The notes: a model not told the origin generated them from the sequence alone. DNA of 45,091 nucleotides from Anaerophaga thermohalophila str. Valhall (GCF_000250735.1 NZ_AHZV01000168.1:1-45091); one strand, 5' to 3'; counted from the first letter of the stretch, positions 1-8,909 are shown. Numbers and translations: made by a program.

Positions 1-139
1 CAGGTTAGATTGGTCTCTGAAATTTGAGCGGGAAAAGAATGTTTAAATAAATTTTGTTTAACTAATAAATCATAAAGATTGAACAAAATTTGGGTTTTTT
101 GGTTTCTTTGGTATATAAATCAGTAAGCTCATTAAATAG

Positions 140-299
140 TGGGTGTATATAAACTCGAAAAGATTTTTACAATATGTGTGTCTGTTCAGAAAATGTCATT
201 TACAAGGCTTGCGAAGTCCGAAAATACGGAGTTTACTCATCGTAAATGAGTAATTTTCGGACGAGCGTAACACAGTAAATGGCACTTTATGGACAGACA
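140..299 (-). mobile_element. Family A MITE-like element, copy 1 (subfamily II)
   Basis: Near-palindromic element of about 160 bp, tail-first on the plus strand. It ends in the conserved TTTATGGACAGACA terminus, and its inner stem is of the CCGAAAAT/ATTTTCGG type. The right flank CTAATTAA runs into the ATG of the PAS gene at 307. The left flank TTAAATAG does not match it, so the target duplication has decayed here or the left end has been altered. Confidence 0.75.
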
Positions 300-306
300 C
301 TAATTA

Positions 307-738
307 ATGTTTAATTTTTTTACCATGGGAAGAATCAACATTTTCAGAACCAAAGAAATCAAAAAGGAAATAGCTGACAATCCGTCAAAGGCTAAAGAGA
401 TTATTGATGCAGAAAAGGAACTAGGCATCTGTGTAACTGACGAAAATGGATACTATGTACATGTGAACAACAGGTATAATCAGATATACGGGTACGATCC
501 GGGCGAACTTACCGGCAAACACTTTACTACTGTTGTTCCTAAAGAGATGCATCAGCGTTTACAAACAGCGCATGACATGTTTATAAAGAATGAGTATGAA
601 ATAGTAAGATATTGGGATGTAGTAAATAAGAAGGGAGAAACCATAAAAATACAAGCTGCAGCAGCTTTTTTCAACAATATATGTAACAATAGGGGGAAGG
701 GACACAAAGTAACTTTCGTCTATCACGACGATGAATAA
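307..738 (+). CDS. Stand-alone PAS domain protein
   Basis: The 143-residue product is a single PAS sensory domain. The core spans about residues 38-139, with the typical VNNRYNQIYGYDPGELTGKH stretch and a following MH-rich helix. No kinase, cyclase or DNA-binding domain is attached, and there is no signal peptide, so it is probably a cytoplasmic ligand- or redox-sensing partner for another protein. An alternative start is Met7 (325). The first ATG abuts a family A repeat, which therefore forms the whole immediate 5' leader. The gene is convergent with fmt and shares a terminator with it. PAS fold assignment is confident; the signal sensed is unknown. Confidence 0.75.
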   Translation: MFNFFTMGRINIFRTKEIKKEIADNPSKAKEIIDAEKELGICVTDENGYYVHVNNRYNQIYGYDPGELTGKHFTTVVPKEMHQRLQTAHDMFIKNEYEIVRYWDVVNKKGETIKIQAAAAFFNNICNNRGKGHKVTFVYHDDE

Positions 739-749
739 TTTTTATTGAA

Positions 750-781
750 GGAAGGTGTGTTGAATAATCAACATGCCTTCC
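750..781. terminator. Bidirectional hairpin between PAS gene and fmt
   Basis: A 14-bp stem (GGAAGGtgtgttga paired with tcaacatgCCTTCC, one or two mismatches) with an ATAA loop lies between two convergent genes. On the minus strand it is followed by TTCAATAAAAATT, so it more clearly serves fmt. Confidence 0.6.
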
Positions 782-786
782 CCAAA

Positions 787-1740
787 TTATGAAATAAAAT
801 AAGATCCATCAGGTATATTATGCCCTTTCAGAAATTCTTCTGTAGTCATCCTTTTTTTTCCGGCCAGTTGAAGCTCTTTTATTTTCAAATCACCATCACG
901 GGTGCCGGCAAGAATTATTTTTTTCCCGTCACAATATATGTCCCCCGGGTTTAATCCCGAAGATCCGGACTTTTCAGTTTTGAAAATTTTCAGAATTTTG
1001 TTTTCTTCTTCATCGGGAGCAGAGAGCTCTGTCCATGCTGCGGGATAAGGACTTAGTCCTCTGATTTTATTGTGAACGGTCTCGCAATCTCTGTACCAGT
1101 CAATTTTGCAGTCTTCTTTAAAGATTTTTGGGGCCGGTTTACCTTGTTTGTGTGGTTGAGGTTTTGGTGAGATATTTTGATTTGCAATTGCATTAACAGT
1201 TTTAACAACCAGTTTTGCACCGAGTACCATTAGCTTGTCGTGAACGCTTCCGGCATTATCATCGGGGAGAATGGGAATTTCTTCCTGGAAAATGATGTCT
1301 CCGGTATCAATTTCATGTTTAAGAAAGAAGGTCGTTACTCCGGTTTTTTCTTCACCGTTGATAATGGCCCAGTTGATTGGAGCCGCTCCGCGGTACTCCG
1401 GAAGGAGGGAAGCATGAAGATTAAAGGTGCCCCGGGGAGGCATATTCCAGACAACTTCGGGCAGCATTCTGAATGCAACTACTACCTGAATATCTGCCTG
1501 CAACGATTCCAGCTGCCTGAGAAATTCAGGGTCTTTTAGTTTTTCCGGTTGCAAGACTTTCAGACTTTTTTCCGAGGCGTATTTTTTTACCGGAGAGGGC
1601 GTGAGTTTTCTGCCTCTTCCTGCTGGTTTATCTGGCGTTGTTACAACACCAACTATATTGGTTCCTGCTTCAATAAGGGCTTTTAAGCTTTCTACAGCAA
1701 ATTCCGGGGTACCCATGAAAACGATCTTCAGGTCTTGCAT
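787..1740 (-). CDS. fmt: Methionyl-tRNA formyltransferase
   Basis: Transfers a formyl group from 10-formyl-tetrahydrofolate to Met-tRNAfMet for translation initiation in the cytoplasm. The 317-residue length is normal for the family. Visible hallmarks are the N-terminal FMGTPEFAV motif, the catalytic NLHASLLPEYRGAAP segment (Asn107, His109) and HEIDTGDII (Asp145), followed by the C-terminal OB-like domain. In many bacteria fmt sits with def; here no def is adjacent. Upstream lies a 500-bp repeat region, so the gene probably has its own promoter there. Confidence 0.95.
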   Translation of the reverse strand: MQDLKIVFMGTPEFAVESLKALIEAGTNIVGVVTTPDKPAGRGRKLTPSPVKKYASEKSLKVLQPEKLKDPEFLRQLESLQADIQVVVAFRMLPEVVWNMPPRGTFNLHASLLPEYRGAAPINWAIINGEEKTGVTTFFLKHEIDTGDIIFQEEIPILPDDNAGSVHDKLMVLGAKLVVKTVNAIANQNISPKPQPHKQGKPAPKIFKEDCKIDWYRDCETVHNKIRGLSPYPAAWTELSAPDEEENKILKIFKTEKSGSSGLNPGDIYCDGKKIILAGTRDGDLKIKELQLAGKKRMTTEEFLKGHNIPDGSYFIS

Positions 1741-1882
1741 AGCAGTTTTGTTTTTAACAAATATAAGAAAAATGATGCTATTAAAACTTCGGGACGTTAT
1801 GGAACAACGCTTTTGCTATCGGGGTGTTTTCCTTTTCTTACAGAATTGCTTTACTGCAGAAGCTGAAATATATCAAATCAGT

Positions 1883-1907
1883 AGATCGTTAGATTTTTAG
1901 ATATAAG
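1883..1907. repeat. Solo terminus of repeat family B
   Basis: AGATCGTTAGATTTTTAGAT followed by ATAAG is the inverted counterpart of the family B end at 2218-2242. The two form a 25-bp inverted repeat around the 7-bp tandem array. Confidence 0.5.
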
Positions 1908-1926
1908 TAATTTAGTCAGTAGTTTT

Positions 1927-2010
1927 AGTCAATAGTCAGTAGTCAATAGTCAATAGTCAATAGTCAGTAGTCAATAGTCAATAGTCAATAGTCAATAGTC
2001 AATAGTCAGT
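1927..2010. repeat. 7-bp tandem repeat array, 12 units
   Basis: Twelve consecutive units of AGTCAAT or AGTCAGT fill 84 bp, with degenerate units on both sides (from about 1913 and to about 2016). No coding potential is evident. Such an array is expected to vary in length by replication slippage. Confidence 0.9.
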
Positions 2011-2106
2011 AGCAATGTTTTAGAGGTACTGACATATTAAAGAAGCTAACAAAAGTGCATAAATAACATGTTTTGAGCGATTTGTGTTTTTTGTTAGATA
2101 TAAGAT

Positions 2107-2242
2107 CAATACTCCGCTAAACTTTTGCAAGGCACTGCAAACCAATTGTTTATACCCATCAATGTTTGTTTGCTAAGATGCAATGTGTCAGTACCTTACG
2201 AATTATCTTACATCTTGCATCTAAAAATCTAACGATCTATTG
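2107..2242. repeat. Repeat family B, full copy
   Basis: A 136-bp non-coding repeat running from CAATACTCCGCTAAACTTTT to ATCTAACGATCTATTG. The ends are imperfect inverted repeats of each other (CAATAGwyCGTTArAyTTTT). Related copies lie at 6800-7030, 16094-16500, 17573-17708 and 33725-33859. Confidence 0.7.
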
Positions 2243-2248
2243 AAGAAA

Positions 2249-3511
2249 TTAGTCTTCTTTCTTAAAATTTGCCGGAGTGTCCATGTATTTGAAGAATTTC
2301 AGGTTATGCCCCATTCTTTCTTTCTTGGTATGCATGTAGAACTCGTTGTAAGGATTTGGTTCTACTTCGATGGGCACGTTTTCAACGATTTTAAGACCGT
2401 AACCTTCCAGGCCTATGCGTTTAATGGGATTATTGGTCATCAATCGCATTTTTGTAACGCCAAGTTCACGTAATATTTGGGCGCCTACGCCGTAATCGCG
2501 TTCATCGGCTTCGAAACCGAGATCAGTATTGGCATCAACGGTGTCACGTCCTTCTTCCTGGAGTTTGTAAGCTTTGATTTTGTTCATCAGACCAATCCCG
2601 CGTCCCTCCTGGTTCATATAAACGATTACTCCTTTTCCTTCTTTTTCAATGGTTTCCATTGCCTTGTGCAGTTGTTCACCACACTCGCAGCGTAAAGAAC
2701 CGAAAATATCGCCGGTTGCACAGGATGAATGTACTCTGACCAATATGGGTTCGTCTTTCTCCCAGGTTCCTTTGATAAGAGCCATGTGCTCAAGACCATT
2801 CGATTTCTGTTTGAAAGGGATAAACTGAAAATCACCGTAGGCTGTGGGCAAATGTACCTGTACACCTTTTATAATTAAGCTTTCTTTTTGCAAACGGTAA
2901 GCAATCAGGTCTTTTATTGAGATGATTTTAAGATTAAATTTTCGGGCAATTTCCATTAAGTGCGGCAGACGCGCCATGGACCCGTCGTCGTTCATGATTT
3001 CAACAAGAACGCCTGCCGGCTGTTGACCTGCCAGTCTTGCCAGATCAACAGTAGCTTCGGTGTGACCTGCGCGTCGTAAAACACCCTTTTCTTTGGCTTT
3101 AAGCGGAAATATGTGCCCCGGACGTCCTAAATCTTCAGGTTTTGTGGCCGGATCGCTCAGGGCTTTTATGGTCTTGGCCCGGTCGGATGCAGAAATTCCT
3201 GTTGTACAACCGTGTCCCAGTAAATCAACCGATACAGTAAATGGAGTGGCATGAAGTGATGTATTTTTGCCTACCATCAGGTCCAGTTCCAACTCATCGC
3301 AGCGTTCTTCAACCAGAGGTGCACAGATAAGTCCCCGGCCGTATTTGGTCATAAAATTGACTTTCTCGGGAGTGATCAATTCCGCTGAAGTAATAAAATC
3401 GCCTTCATTTTCGCGATCTTCATCATCAACAACTATAACAAGTTCTCCTTTGCGGAAGGCTTCAATGGCTTCATCTATTGTATTTAATTGAAAATCGGAG
3501 TTGCTGCCCAT
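2249..3511 (-). CDS. ribBA: Bifunctional DHBP synthase / GTP cyclohydrolase II
   Basis: Supplies both starting compounds of riboflavin synthesis: 3,4-dihydroxy-2-butanone 4-phosphate from ribulose 5-phosphate, and the pyrimidine precursor from GTP. The 420-residue fusion has an N-terminal RibB domain (about 1-205) with [11 protein letters not shown] near residues 29-39 and [17 protein letters not shown]. The C-terminal RibA domain (about 206-405) has Zn ligands Cys264, Cys275 and Cys277 in [20 protein letters not shown] and the [11 protein letters not shown] motif, so both active sites look intact. The gene begins 80 bp downstream of the LptF/G-type gene on the same strand and is probably co-transcribed with it. 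No FMN riboswitch was recognised upstream. Confidence 0.95.
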   Translation of the reverse strand: MGSNSDFQLNTIDEAIEAFRKGELVIVVDDEDRENEGDFITSAELITPEKVNFMTKYGRGLICAPLVEERCDELELDLMVGKNTSLHATPFTVSVDLLGHGCTTGISASDRAKTIKALSDPATKPEDLGRPGHIFPLKAKEKGVLRRAGHTEATVDLARLAGQQPAGVLVEIMNDDGSMARLPHLMEIARKFNLKIISIKDLIAYRLQKESLIIKGVQVHLPTAYGDFQFIPFKQKSNGLEHMALIKGTWEKDEPILVRVHSSCATGDIFGSLRCECGEQLHKAMETIEKEGKGVIVYMNQEGRGIGLMNKIKAYKLQEEGRDTVDANTDLGFEADERDYGVGAQILRELGVTKMRLMTNNPIKRIGLEGYGLKIVENVPIEVEPNPYNEFYMHTKKERMGHNLKFFKYMDTPANFKKED

Positions 3512-3591
3512 GATCTATATGATTGTCATTTAAAGATTGCAAAATTACACAAATAATATTCAGTAGCAATGACTGATGTTCTGTAATTTTT

Positions 3592-5067
3592 TTACCTTTT
3601 TTTGAATTTAGAAAGTAATTTTTCTATGAAAATAGTATAGGCATCTGCATTCATAATGGCCGAATCGGTGGCCGATTTGTAAGTGAGGAATATTCCCAGC
3701 GGTAGTAAAATGGCTGAGGATAACCATATTCCCTGGTATACCAGCCATACCCCCTCACGAGCCATTTTTGCCCCCATGGTATCGATAATGTAATAAGCTA
3801 CGAAAAAAAGCACTGAGATAACCACCGGCATACCCAGACCGCCTTTCCGGATGATGGCACCCAGCGGGGCACCGATGAAAAAGAAGATAAGGCAGGCAAA
3901 CGGGAGCGTGAATTTTCGGTGCATCTCCATTTTATGACGCCGGATAACACCGTCCTTTTGTTCTATAAATTTCAGGCGCTCATCAATGGTTTGTTTGGTG
4001 TTGCGGGCCTGTCGCATAGCCATATCCAGGACCATTTGTTTTTGTGTGTTGGACATGGTATTAAAAATACTGTCTGTATTTACAATCCTACTCGAATCTA
4101 TCTGATAGATATTTTGTTGATTTTTCTGGACATTGGTGCTTCTTCTTCTGTTGTAATTGATTTTGGAAAAGAAAAAAGATTTAGAACGGTCTCTCAGATT
4201 GTCAACAAATTTTGTTTTTTCACCATTGAGTGAGTCCAGATCGTGTTGAATCTGGTCGAGATTTTTCATCCGGTCGCTATGCTTAAACAGGTTTTCATCG
4301 GTCTTCGAAAAATCAAATCCTTTTAGAGGAATAATGGCGGTTTGCTTTTTGAAATGATCGGTACGGAACATGTGTTCTTCATTGTTCCTGCGCTGACTTT
4401 CCATTCCGATTTTTTCGTCGTACCGAATGCCGTTATAGAGCGTGAGCTGCAGAAATTTCTTGTCTTCCGACATCATCAGCTTTCCTGAGTCTGCAAGGGT
4501 TACATTGCTGTTTCGTGCATAACGGTCGCGATGGTCATAAATCATTACATCGTAAAGCATATTTTTATCGGGGTCTTTTTCTTTCACCTTGATGCTGAAA
4601 TCATCGACTCCCTGATAAAAAACGTTTTCTTTGATATCGAGTTCCAGCCTGGTTTCCTTTATGCCATGCAATATAGATACCAGCTTAAGATTGGCCACAG
4701 GAAGTACATTGTTTGAAAATTTGTAAGCTCCGATTGAAGTTAATATCGTCAAAATAATCAGGGGCATCATTATCTTGGGCAGCGAAATCCCGGCCGATTT
4801 CAGTGCTGTAAGCTCATAGTTTTCTCCAAGATTCCCGAAGGTCATCAAACTGGCAAGCAAAATAGCCAAAGGAAGGGCCATCGGAACAACCTGAAGTGAC
4901 GCATAAAACAGTAATTCTGAAAGAACGTGCCATTCAAGACCTTTTCCCACCAAATCATCAACATAGCGCCACAAGAATTGCATAACAAGGATGAACATGG
5001 AGATGAAAAAGGTCATCAGCAACGGTCCCACATAACTTTTTAATATGAATATATGGACTTTCTTCAT
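3592..5067 (-). CDS. LptF/LptG-type (YjgP/YjgQ) permease
   Basis: Predicted inner-membrane subunit of the LptB2FG machine that extracts lipopolysaccharide and passes it to the periplasmic bridge. The 491-residue protein has the family layout: N-terminal helices (ILKSYVGPLLMTFFISMFILVMQFLW near the start, then two more to about residue 120), a large periplasmic beta-jellyroll-like middle (about 130-395), and three C-terminal helices after RKFTLPFACLIFFFIGAPLGAIIRKGG. The middle region is longer than in enterobacterial LptF/G, as is common in Bacteroidota. LptF cannot be told from LptG here. The gene precedes ribBA. Confidence 0.88.
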   Translation of the reverse strand: MKKVHIFILKSYVGPLLMTFFISMFILVMQFLWRYVDDLVGKGLEWHVLSELLFYASLQVVPMALPLAILLASLMTFGNLGENYELTALKSAGISLPKIMMPLIILTILTSIGAYKFSNNVLPVANLKLVSILHGIKETRLELDIKENVFYQGVDDFSIKVKEKDPDKNMLYDVMIYDHRDRYARNSNVTLADSGKLMMSEDKKFLQLTLYNGIRYDEKIGMESQRRNNEEHMFRTDHFKKQTAIIPLKGFDFSKTDENLFKHSDRMKNLDQIQHDLDSLNGEKTKFVDNLRDRSKSFFFSKINYNRRRSTNVQKNQQNIYQIDSSRIVNTDSIFNTMSNTQKQMVLDMAMRQARNTKQTIDERLKFIEQKDGVIRRHKMEMHRKFTLPFACLIFFFIGAPLGAIIRKGGLGMPVVISVLFFVAYYIIDTMGAKMAREGVWLVYQGIWLSSAILLPLGIFLTYKSATDSAIMNADAYTIFIEKLLSKFKKR

Positions 5068-5122
5068 TGAAAACAGATTGGTATTGCCTTAATGTTTGGC
5101 CAGATCAGAATCAAAAAGGCAT

Positions 5123-5160
5123 AAAAAAAGCATTCAAAATATGTACCACATTTTGAATGC
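5123..5160 (-). terminator. Intrinsic terminator downstream of the START-like gene
   Basis: On the minus strand GCATTCAAAATGTGG...ACATATTTTGAATGC forms a 13-bp stem followed by TTTTTTT. It separates the START-like gene from the permease gene. Confidence 0.8.
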
Positions 5161-5198
5161 AAAGGTAGTTAAACGTTGTTATAAACCTTCAAAAAAAA

Positions 5199-5600
5199 TC
5201 AGGAGGAACCCAGCCCGTGTTTTAGTACTTCAACCTGCTGGTCCCACAATTCTATAGTGTCCTCTTTTTCGTCGGGGTCGACATGATCGGTAATGAAAAG
5301 GGCTACATCGCCAGTCAGTTCGTCAACATTAATCTCGAACTGAAACCATGCATCCTCCATTCCTTCATCGAGCCACTGGTAGCGAACCATTTTGTTTTCT
5401 TTGCGTTGGGTTTGTTCGGCTTGTTGTTCACTTCCTTCCCAGATAAATGTGTAAATATTTCCTTTAACATTTACATTATCGGCAAACCACTCTGAAAGGC
5501 CACTGGGCGTCGCCAGCCTGTTGAAAAGGATGGCCGGCGAGGTGTTGAGTAGATACTCAAGCTCAATTTTTTCTAAATTGTCTGCCATTGCATATTCCAT
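5199..5600 (-). CDS. START-like domain protein (Bacteroidota family)
   Basis: A 133-residue protein of the START/AHSA1-like fold. It has the recurring Bacteroidota pattern ELEYLLNTSPAILFNRLATPSGLSEWFAD, followed by a strand-rich half (YTFIWEGSEQQAE, VRYQWLD, FQFEINV) and a C-terminal helix. Members bind hydrophobic ligands or act as ATPase activators, but the role of this subfamily is unknown. Two ATGs compete for the start: 5600, or Met5 at 5588 (MADNLEKIELEYLL); the second fits family N-termini slightly better. It has its own terminator. Confidence 0.8.
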   Translation of the reverse strand: MEYAMADNLEKIELEYLLNTSPAILFNRLATPSGLSEWFADNVNVKGNIYTFIWEGSEQQAEQTQRKENKMVRYQWLDEGMEDAWFQFEINVDELTGDVALFITDHVDPDEKEDTIELWDQQVEVLKHGLGSS

Positions 5601-5703
5601 TTTTGTTTTCGGGTTACAATATAGTGGATTTATCCATAAAAAAAAATTTCAGTTTATCTGACTTGTCGAAATCTTTGAGTTGAAGTGTAATGAGTTAATT
5701 TAG

Positions 5704-5769
5704 AGTAATTTACCGTTGTTAATAAGGATGCAAAAGTTTAAAACAACAAAGAGTTTGGCAATAAAGATG
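5704..5769 (-). repeat. Repeat family C, split by a family A element
   Basis: The segment GTTGTTAATAAGGATGCAAA to ATAAAGATG matches the reverse complements of 43206-43290 and 18062-18150. The family A element at 5778-5938 interrupts it, and the homology resumes after the duplicated CTTTTTAG at 5939-5946 with ACCGCACTC. This gives a natural filled-site/empty-site comparison. Confidence 0.75.
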
Positions 5770-5777
5770 CTTTTTAG

Positions 5778-5938
5778 TGTCTGTCCATAAAGTACCATTT
5801 GCTGTGTTACGCTCGCCGCCAAAATCCTCATTTACGAAAAGTAAACTCCGGTTTTGGCGGCTTCGCAAGCCTTGCAACTGGTACTTTCTGAACAGACACA
5901 CATATTGTAAAAATCTTTTGCGACTTTATAGACGAGCA
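5778..5938 (+). mobile_element. Family A MITE-like element, copy 2 (subfamily I) with perfect 8-bp duplication
   Basis: A 161-bp element with left end TGTCTGTCCATAAAGT and right end ACTTTATAGACGAGCA, imperfect inverted repeats of each other. The inner stem is of the CCGCCAAAA/TTTTGGCGG type. Direct repeats CTTTTTAG flank it at 5770-5777 and 5939-5946. Translated readings across it are by-products and not genes. Confidence 0.9.
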
Positions 5939-5962
5939 CTTTTTAGACCGCACTCACAAATG

Positions 5963-6271
5963 TTAATGTTGCTTTTTGAAAAAGATTCGACCATATTGTT
6001 TTATGTGTGAGAGGAGTTCGGGGTTGTTGATTTTTTCAAGAATAGAGATATCAAACAGATAGGGGGTATTTAAATCGTCTATTTCAAGACTAATGGTGGA
6101 ACGGATTTTCTCATCAAGATATTTTCCCTTAAGTGTTATGTCAATATCGGAACCTGCACGATGGTTTCCCTTTGCCCGCGAACCATAGATGATTACTTCT
6201 TCAACTTCGGGATGCTTCTGAAAAACAGCGTTTATCTTCTCAATGGTTTCTTTATTCAGACCAAACATCAT
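5963..6271 (-). CDS. mntA: MntA-type minimal nucleotidyltransferase (antitoxin)
   Basis: A 102-residue minimal nucleotidyltransferase. The GSX10DXD motif is complete: Gly30-Ser31, then Asp42-Ile43-Asp44. In characterised HepT/MntA pairs this enzyme transfers AMP to a tyrosine of the HEPN toxin and silences it; that role is inferred here from partner and motif. Its start overlaps the stop of the upstream HEPN gene by 4 bp, so the two are translationally coupled. A family A element lies 24 bp past its stop codon. The older name for such pairs is HI0073/HI0074-like. Confidence 0.85.
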   Translation of the reverse strand: MMFGLNKETIEKINAVFQKHPEVEEVIIYGSRAKGNHRAGSDIDITLKGKYLDEKIRSTISLEIDDLNTPYLFDISILEKINNPELLSHIKQYGRIFFKKQH

Positions 6272-6672
6272 AAGAGCGCTTCCATTTTCTTGTAAAAATC
6301 TTTAAATAGAGGAGTATATAAGTTTTGAATTTTAATGAATTCCTCTTCCAATACATCTTCGTCGTATGTATGTACTGTAGTATTTCTGCTTTCTATCATG
6401 TTCATCCATGCTTGTCCGTTATCGATCAGTCCTTTATTAAATGCTTCTCTTGTAGCACTCCTTGATCCGGTTATGTTTTGAAAACCTTCGTACTCCAAAT
6501 AGTCTTTCATTACCTTCCAGGCCAACTCATGAGTAAATTCAAATCGTTGAATAATGCCTTCTTTTACAATGTCGGAAGAATCCGGTCCAAATTCTTCAGT
6601 AGCTTCGATTAGCTTAGAAAGCGCTTTTCTGAAATTATCGAAGCGCTGTTTCCAACGAATCTCTTTTTCCAT
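6268..6672 (-). CDS. hepT: HepT-type HEPN protein (toxin / nucleotidyltransferase partner)
   Basis: A 134-residue all-helical HEPN protein of the nucleotidyltransferase substrate-binding (HI0074) family. The Rx4HxY motif is visible as RNTTVHTY (Arg96, His101, Tyr103). It combines the proposed RNase residues with the tyrosine that is AMPylated in studied type VII toxin-antitoxin systems. It lies first in a two-gene unit with mntA. The pair sits between repeats, as expected of an accessory module. Toxicity of this particular copy is inferred, not shown. Confidence 0.85.
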   Translation of the reverse strand: MEKEIRWKQRFDNFRKALSKLIEATEEFGPDSSDIVKEGIIQRFEFTHELAWKVMKDYLEYEGFQNITGSRSATREAFNKGLIDNGQAWMNMIESRNTTVHTYDEDVLEEEFIKIQNLYTPLFKDFYKKMEALL

Positions 6673-7133
6673 TACTTTATGCTGAAATTTATCTTATTTC
6701 TTTGAAATACCGCTAATATAAAAAATCTATTGCTGAGCTCACTGCTAAAAGTCTCTTTTTGCCAATCTCATTTTGTGTTAAAATTTTAACTCATTGATAC
6801 AATACTGCGTTAAACTTTTACAATACACTGCAAACCAATTGTTTATGTCTATCAATGTTTGTTTATTAAGATGCAGTGTATCAATATTTTACGAAACGAG
6901 CATGGCACGGTTTCCCAACAAGAATATGTATAAATGCTTGCATGCGAGTTCCATCAGACCAATAACTTATATATAATTTATACTGATGAATTATCTTACA
7001 TCTTGTATCTAAAAATCTGACGATCTATTGTGTTAAAGAGGATGCAAAAGTTTAAAACAACAAAGATCGCACTCATTTATTACACATCCTAAACGCCTTA
7101 AGCCTGACAAAAATAACTCTTTTGGGAGCCGAC
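6673..7133. repeat. Intergenic stretch with family B (6800-7030) and family C (about 7035-7066) repeats
   Basis: The B copy runs from CAATACTGCGTTAAACTTTT to ATCTGACGATCTATTG. It is longer than others because about 90 bp (roughly 6896-6986, beginning CGAGCATGGCACGG) is inserted near one end. The C fragment GAGGATGCAAAAGTTTAAAA follows directly. No gene is evident here. Confidence 0.65.
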
Positions 7134-8909
7134 TCATTGCTTTTTCTCTTCTGCTTTTTCTTCCCAGGCTTCTACAAGGTGTGCATATTTCCCTTCTTGT
7201 CTTACCAGTTCGTCATGATTTCCGCGTTCAATAATTTTTCCGTTTTCCAGCACAAGAATAAGATCAGAATGTTTAATGGTGCTTAAGCGGTGTGCCACTG
7301 CAATAACGGTACGCGCCGAGAAAATATTTTCGATGGCTTTCTGTATGTATTGTTCCGTAAGCGAATCAACAGCGCTGGTTGCCTCGTCGAGGATAATGAG
7401 CTCGCTGTTTCCGCTGATGGCTCTGGCAAAAGAAATTAGCTGAGCCTGACCTTTTGAAAGGTTGTCGCCGTTGTCCTGCACCACGTAATCGTATTTCCCG
7501 GGCAATTGTTCAATGAATCGGTCGGCATAAACAAAATTGGCAGCTTTTTCAACATCTTTATCGGAGATGCCTTTTCTTCCGAGTGAAATATTGAACCGGA
7601 TGGTATCGTTAAACATGAATATATCCTGCTGCATGAGCGACATCGTTTCCCTAATGGCCGACAATGGGATATCACGAAGCTCCTGACCATTTATTTTTAT
7701 AGAACCACGATAACCAGTGTAAGTTTTGGTCAATAACCGGATGATAGTCGATTTTCCCGAACCTGTGGTGCCCACCAGTGCAATCCTGTCTCCTTTTTTT
7801 AAGCGAAACGAGACATCTTTCAGAACATCCTGACCATCGGGTGTATAGCGAAACGAGACGTTGTTGAATTCTATATCTCTGAGCGAAAAGTGCTTTTTGG
7901 AGGGGGTGTCTTCGATCTGTTCCTCCTCTTCTGTATCCTGTCCGAAAAGATGACTGATATGCTCCAGTGCCGATAAAGCCCGCTGTATGGTGGAGATTTG
8001 CTGTGCAAACTGCCGCACCGGGATGAATAAACGGCCCAGGGTAGTTACAAAAACAACCAATACTCCCATGGTATAACCGTAATCCCATATTTGTATGGCG
8101 CCATACCATAAAACAAGTGCCGTGGCTATTGATGTTATGCCCTCGACAATTGAATAAAGTGCCGAATCGTAAACATTGGAGCGGTTCTGAGCGTTACAGT
8201 ATTCTTTATTGAGCCGGTTGTATTTGTCCCAGGCTTCATCCTCAGCATTGTATAGTTGTATGGTTTTCATTCCGTTCAACGACTCCTGAAGGTAAGCTGC
8301 AGACTTAGCCAGTGAAGTTCTTGAATCATTGTAAGCAGCCCTTATTTTTCGCCTCAGATAACGCATTACAACGATTATTAACGGAACCACCAAAAGAAGT
8401 ACCAGCGTGAGTCGCCAGTTCAGATAAAAAAGGTATCCCACCAACGCTGTGGTTTTAATACTTTCTGAAAGAAGACCTAATATACCTGCAGCAAAAGATT
8501 CACTGATGGACTCCATGTCACTGGTGAGACGACTCAATGTTACGCCTATGGGATGTTTGTCATAATAGCTCATTGGAAAACGAATTGTTTTACCAAATAA
8601 TTCGCGCCGCATATCAACAATGGCCAGCCCGCCTGCTTTTGAAAAGGAATAGCTGTAAAGCCCGTCGAACAACAGATTCAGTAACAGCACACCTGCCAGA
8701 AAGACGGCATGCCACTTTAATCCCGTAACATCACCGGGAACAATGTAATCGTCGATGATGCGTTCCACCAGCCATAAAAAGGCTATTCCTGCTGTTGTAG
8801 TAACAGGGATTGACGATAAGCTTATGATGAGCCACTTCTTGTGCGGAATGAAGTAGCGTCCGAACCTTTTTATCAGCGTCCAATCTTTATTTGTCAGTAG
8901 TTTGGGCAT
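7134..8909 (-). CDS. ABC exporter half-transporter, catalytic Walker B subunit
   Basis: A 591-residue fused membrane-ATPase protein of the MsbA/MdlB type. Six membrane segments span about residues 20-310. The ATPase domain follows with Walker A GTTGSGKST (380-388), signature LSKGQ (484-488) and Walker B LIILDE with the catalytic Glu509. The signature departs from the canonical LSGGQ. The neighbouring subunit has the opposite pattern, so this is probably half of an asymmetric heterodimeric exporter with one degenerate ATP site. The substrate is unknown; relatives move drugs or lipids. It lies 249 bp downstream of its partner on the same strand. Confidence 0.9.
   Translation of the reverse strand: MPKLLTNKDWTLIKRFGRYFIPHKKWLIISLSSIPVTTTAGIAFLWLVERIIDDYIVPGDVTGLKWHAVFLAGVLLLNLLFDGLYSYSFSKAGGLAIVDMRRELFGKTIRFPMSYYDKHPIGVTLSRLTSDMESISESFAAGILGLLSESIKTTALVGYLFYLNWRLTLVLLLVVPLIIVVMRYLRRKIRAAYNDSRTSLAKSAAYLQESLNGMKTIQLYNAEDEAWDKYNRLNKEYCNAQNRSNVYDSALYSIVEGITSIATALVLWYGAIQIWDYGYTMGVLVVFVTTLGRLFIPVRQFAQQISTIQRALSALEHISHLFGQDTEEEEQIEDTPSKKHFSLRDIEFNNVSFRYTPDGQDVLKDVSFRLKKGDRIALVGTTGSGKSTIIRLLTKTYTGYRGSIKINGQELRDIPLSAIRETMSLMQQDIFMFNDTIRFNISLGRKGISDKDVEKAANFVYADRFIEQLPGKYDYVVQDNGDNLSKGQAQLISFARAISGNSELIILDEATSAVDSLTEQYIQKAIENIFSARTVIAVAHRLSTIKHSDLILVLENGKIIERGNHDELVRQEGKYAHLVEAWEEKAEEKKQ

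Noticed and set aside
140-299. Family A copies considered as REP/BIME elements of a RAYT system
   Set aside because: RAYT-type REPs are shorter and lack 8-bp target duplications, and no RAYT transposase gene is in the window; MITE fits better.
1913-2016. Array of short repeats considered as a CRISPR array
   Set aside because: Units are 7 bp with no spacers and no cas genes nearby; it is a simple tandem repeat.
2249-3600. FMN riboswitch expected before ribBA
   Set aside because: The 80-bp gap upstream is too short and lacks the conserved RFN-element motifs; none was found.
5777-6010. Plus-strand ORF through the family A copy (MSVHKVPFAV...)
   Set aside because: The same frame recurs in other family A copies with disruptive differences and no ribosome site; it is a by-product of the repeat.
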